64,000 bases of DNA, taken from contig WNNJ02002717.1 of assembly GCA_012934845.2 (NCBI GenBank), forward strand, positions 186,001 to 250,000, in the 5' to 3' direction. Origin of the DNA: Pomphorhynchus laevis. Its lineage: Eukaryota > Acanthocephala > Palaeacanthocephala > Echinorhynchida > Pomphorhynchidae. The first letter of the stretch is position 1. Every line of letters starts with the position of its first letter. Under the pieces are notes generated by a model. It saw only the letters and a list, made by a program, of their open reading frames with translations. It ran no database searches and was not told where the DNA came from. Of this stretch, positions 59,480 to 64,000 are shown one piece after another. The translations under genes and the position numbers were made by a program.

Positions 59480-60740
59480 CTTGATCCACGGCTGACCTTG
59501 AACTAAATAACTACTAAATAAAGAGTTCAATTCTTAAACGATTATTAGATCCTTATAATGAACTTTTCACTAAATGTTTTATTCATGTGCAGTGAAATAC
59601 AGTTTCCAGTCGTCAGTTAGATCATTTAGGTAAATTATTCATTTTATTATTCCGTGGTTTAACGCCTCTCTCTATATATTTACACCCATATAATTTTATT
59701 ATTTAAAATTTCATTTCTGTTTACTTATTTAGGCAAAAAAGGTAACTACACAAACTAGTATATAGTTCATCGATTGAGCGTCCGAGTATCAAGCAAACAC
59801 TATATAGTGAAGCGGCTAGATCCACAAAGCATGATATGACTGGCTAGACTACCGGTACACGGAAGTCTTGCTAATCAGTACTAAGTCGTTTCGTACACTT
59901 TTATTTAATGTAGATGCCTTACTCTTTAATAAAAGAGAAAATCGTTCCTTGCTTCCACACATTTGACGTCTTAAAATAAATAAACGAATATTACTATTTA
60001 AAATAAATAAAAGATTCAAAATAAATTCGAAAATAATTATGTATATAGTAATAAGTAATATCGAAAGAAAACGCTTGCATATATTTTAATTATGAATTGG
60101 CGCTTTTATTTTAAATATTACACGTTTTAACTTCATGCTTGTAAACATATTAATATCTTGGCGACTATAAAACATCGATGAAAATAAGAACGTTTATCTG
60201 TTTTTTGACGTTTCTTACTGCTATGTCTTGGGCTTATTTTTATATTCCTGAAATTAGAGCATGGTCTGGTAAATACTAAAATAATCGTTATTTTTACATA
60301 GAAATTCCCCGAATGTTATTCGATACTCATTGGTATCATCCAAAATATCGTATTTAATTAATATTAATACTAGTACAAAATATTGTATTTATTTATATAT
60401 ATTTTATTTACAAAAATAAATATATACAATATAAATATATTTATATTGATAAATACAATATAAATATTGTATTTATCAATAATAGTATGTTGCGATGATA
60501 GGAGTTATCACTCGTATTCAATTTCTTGTCTTCCCATATTATTCGAAAAGTTTATTTAACATAAAATTATTTATTTTATTTGTCATATTTATTATTATTT
60601 TATTTATTTAAAATCATTTATTTATCTTACTTTCCGTCAAATTTGTGAACAAAATTTTTTTCAGAAATGAACTGGAGGGAAAATTTATTGCTGAAAAGTT
60701 TATTTCAAATTAGCTTGAATACCTTTTCATTTAATTCTTA
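59480..60740. other. AT-rich stretch, no gene seen
   Basis: Simple AT-rich sequence. A PLE-end-like scrap, 'GCGATGATAGGAGTTATCAC', lies near 60493. No coding signal. Confidence 0.4.
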
Positions 60741-60749
60741 TATGTGAAT

Positions 60750-62290
60750 TTTCAATTGTTGTTTCGGTCAAAGGTTTTGACGGAAAGCATACTGTTAAGG
60801 TGAATATAACTTTGAAGCGGAAAGATCACAATTTACTTGATAAGACGTTTGATAAGTTTGGAGATATTTCGGTGGTTGGATTTAGGACGATATGATGTTG
60901 GAGTACCGGGATCGAGGGCGATTTCTCTGGTAGAGAACGAACGATGGCAATCTTCTAGGAATAAGGGAACGTGTTACTTTGAATGAAATTATTAAATAAG
61001 GTGGTGTTAAAAGGGGCAATGAGAAGCTTGATAAGATAAGTTGGAATTGATTCTAGCCGGTAATACGAGTTATTCAGGCGTAGGAGTGTAGATGAATTCT
61101 CGATGAATACAGGCAAAAGATGGAATAGTTTAGGAAGGAAAGGGAAATATTTTATAGAAAATGACGAGTGAAGAGTGATACGTTTGGGCAGTAAGTAAGA
61201 AGAATATGCTTTTGAATCAAGTTCGGAACACGATATTGAATAGGTGCGATCAAGAATAAAGTTTGTTTTTTTTTCAAGAATATTTCGGGTTATAGAAATA
61301 TGCGAGTTTGTACTGCCAGAATGTTAAAGATTTTTGATGAATAAGGAAATGATGAGAGCGTCGGTGTCGAATATAGTCAAGATGTTGTTTATGAGTACAA
61401 GGATCGTAACAGCGTCTGATATTTCGTAAACATGTTCGATGTAGGTGGCGAATATTGATTTTGGACATGCGACAATCATAATCAAACCAATGAGCACGAT
61501 GAGATCGTTTTATAACGTACAAACGGAGAGTAAGAATGCAATCAAATATGGTAGTTGACTTTGAGTCAAATAAGGAGGATAACTGGTTAGTAGTTAATTG
61601 TGAACTCAGCGCCAACGTCAGGGATAAAACGAGATATTGCGGAAATAAGATAATCGGGTAGTAATTTGTTCCATAAATGGGAGGATAACGCTATATTGGA
61701 AGATGGTTAAACACTTAGATTTAGGCATTTAGACAGTAGAAAATGATCCGAAAATCCAGGATAATAAATGAAAATAGTGTAAGGCAATTCAAGATGAGTA
61801 GGTAAAACAACATAATGGAAAGTTCTATTAAGAATGGGATAAACATGAGTCGGTATTATGAAGTAATTGCAAGCATTGAAAGAGATGACTAGTATTATAG
61901 TAATAGGATGGGAAGGACGATCTAAACGGATGTTAAAATCACCAAGTACAAGAGTAGCGATGTGGTGCGAGTGAAGTGTGTGTGAGAGTAAATCAGAGAG
62001 TTCGACAAAGAAAGAGGTAAGTGTACTAGAACCTGGACGGTATATAGTAGCGAAGTTCAAAGGGAATAACAGAAAGGAAATTTGAGAAATTCGAACGTTT
62101 TGGGGATAAAAGGGTCACGGATATGTTTTAGGAGAAGAGGATGACGAAAGAAGGCAATGATGTCACCATAATTAAAAAGGGAGCGTTGTATTCGCTAAGA
62201 CTAATAGGGGATAAAAATATTGCAATTGGCTATTAGACCCTTTCTTGATGTTTATGTTTGGCAATATGGTGTTTAAGGGGGGGGGAGATT
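60750..62290 (-). mobile_element. CR1/L2-type LINE remnant (endonuclease and RT entry)
   Basis: Minus strand 62060-61707: 'FATIYRPGSSTLTSFFVELS', 'LVLGDFNIRLDRPSHP', 'FSDHFLLSKCLNL', an AP endonuclease with the GDFN and SDH motifs. 61615-61274: the basic linker 'RSHRAHWFDYDCRM' and beyond. Near 60870 the minus strand gives 'TSYRPKSNHRNISKLIKRLI', the RT entry ('YRPISlL..isKi.Er'). Frames are interrupted and the catalytic RT part is missing. 'IYRP...SS...FF.eL..ll' favours the CR1/L2 group. Confidence 0.72.
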
Positions 62291-62299
62291 TGTTGAAAA

Positions 62300-64000
62300 A
62301 TAATAATTGTGTACAGTCTTAAAAGGAATAATCTGTCAAAATGTGTCATATCAATAAAATATTGATTAAAATCAATAATGATAAAAGTTCTAAATGCGGG
62401 CTGAAGGGCTTTAATGGGACTGGTTGTGACTCTAGGGTAAGTTCTTTGTTTTTAAATTTTGCAATTTCATTTGAATTTCGTTTTTTTTTTCACATTTGTC
62501 CAATGTGAGTAAGACGATTTATAAACATTTATCTTTTTGTATATCTAGTTGTAATTTATTATTATTTGTCCTTGTCATAAGAATAAAGTGTAGACAGATT
62601 AAGGAGAGGGTTAATTGTTGTCATTCTAAAAAATTGGCAAATTATATAATGATAAACACCCTTACATGTAATCAAGATCAGTGTATGTTTAGTAAAGGGT
62701 TAAATCGAGTACATAGCTGGACAACAAAAATACAGACTGATTAATAATTATTGATTCTTAATTTAGGCCCAAACTTTGCACCTAAACAACGTATGAATGA
62801 GCGAAAGCTTGTTTCGTAATTGGAGGTTGCGAATGTACAAGCCAACAATTTTGGGATTACCAATATGATAAGTTTAACAAGTTTAAATAAAAGATCAATT
62901 TTAAAACGTTCATAAAAATAAGATAAAATAAGTATACTAGTAAATAAGGTTAAAAATGAATTTGAGAAAGATGAAATTGTAGTGTGTAAATCAGATAAGG
63001 GTAATTTTTTGGTTGTTTTGTAGCACTGGGCCATTCAGTATTTAATGATAAATTTAGGAATCTAATAAGTGACGTAACCTTAAATATACAGACTGAATAT
63101 AATAATTTCCTGAGAAAACTGAACAGAGGAAATAAAATTAATGAGTCATTACTAAAGATGTTCGTTGTGAAAAACTAAGCCAGGATTTATGTATATACTA
63201 CTTAAAATTCACAAGTCTAGACATTCTACAAGACATATCAACGCAGCATACAATATGTTACCCATATATTAGTAAATATATAGTTAGTGTACCTCAGAAT
63301 ACTTTAAAGAAAAATAAATTTTCAAACATAAAAGATGGTATGTGCTTTGCTAAAAGTATAAGAGACATTAACATCTCGGATAAGATGATGTTGACAGCTG
63401 ATGTAATTTCACTCTACACTAATATTCCGTTGATAGATGCTGTTCAACTAACATTAGAATTACTTAGAAATACAGAATTTGGGAAGCATCTTGTTGTGGA
63501 TGATTGTATTAAGTTACTTATACTATGCACTGCAAGCATTAATTTTACTTTTAAAACAAATATGTGGGAGCAGGTCAATGGCTTGTCAATGGGCAATCCT
63601 CTAGCTCCTGTAATAGCGGACTTATATATGCGTGGGAGTAAGATCTATATTTAGTAATATTTATATTTAGTAAGATCTCAGATAAATACATTACTAACTG
63701 GCATTTCCCATAAATAAATCATGAGCCCAATATTGTAAAATGGGAATCTAACATTCCTAAAATGTGGAAAATTTCCGCACCATCGTCATTATTTCTGAGG
63801 GCTAAAGAAATATGATCTAATATGTATATAAAGAATAGAAAAGATAATATCATTCATAAAGGTCTTCTGAGTAGTGGATTTTCTATATGGGCAATTAATA
63901 CATCTTATTTTAAGGCAAACAATGTTAAATCTAAACGAATCGGACCTCAGCTAGAGCCTAAATATGTGAGAATATCATATATTGATGAAAGTTGGAACAA
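62300..64000 (+). mobile_element. Penelope-like element running off the window
   Basis: 63340-63654 reads 'SIRDINISDKMMLTADVISL' and 'YTNIPLIDAVQL', then 'MWEQVNGLSMGNPLAPVIAD', the PLE RT palm ('DV.SLYTNiP', 'vdGvaMGsPLgPvlAdlym'). Near 62980 'VVCKSDKGNFLVVL' resembles the N-terminal 'i.kaDKGn..Vi' motif. At the window end 'KRIGPQLEPKYVRISYIDES' resembles the region before GIY-YIG ('..ipYi'). This lineage is distinct from copies 1 and 2. Interrupted in several places. Confidence 0.8.

Overview
The window is AT-rich nuclear DNA from an animal. It holds two host genes with spliceosomal introns, a dense set of Penelope-like elements (PLEs), several LINEs, foldback repeats and satellites. No rRNA, complete tRNA or bacterial gene organisation was seen. 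Introns are bimodal: about 50-62 bp, or more than 1 kb and full of repeats. I cannot fix the lineage from the sequence; an invertebrate is most likely.
Left part, plus strand (1-19431): fourteen exons of a CLC chloride channel of the ClC-1/2/K type, traced by splice sites with consistent phase. They run from just after the GKEGP filter (cut by the window edge) through the membrane helices and the two cytoplasmic CBS domains. The N-terminus lies outside the window and the last exon was not found. Its long introns carry a decayed LINE, a tRNA-like segment, foldback elements and an antisense PLE remnant.
Right part, minus strand (57193 down to 26105): an orphan class C receptor related to GPR158/GPR179. 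It has a signal-peptide exon, an EGF-like cysteine region, TM1, TM3, TM4, TM7 and the conserved cytoplasmic helix before 'NPHL'. The exons for TM2 and for the part between TM4 and TM7 were not located. Its introns hold two PLE paralogues about 2.5 kb long, a PLE GIY-YIG remnant, a nearly full-length decayed LINE, a retrozyme-like repeat with a canonical hammerhead core and a tandem satellite of 330-390 bp units.
The most interesting object is that satellite (about 33740-35890). Every unit carries the three hammerhead strands (CGAAAC, CTGATGAG, GTC) with stems I, II and III that covary between unit types. The linear order of the strands is not a circular permutation of the known hammerheads: it forms a pseudoknot within a unit, or a canonical fold only when strands come from neighbouring units. 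Right flank (57200-64000): retrozyme-like and LINE fragments, a CR1/L2-type LINE remnant, and a plus-strand PLE that runs off the window end.
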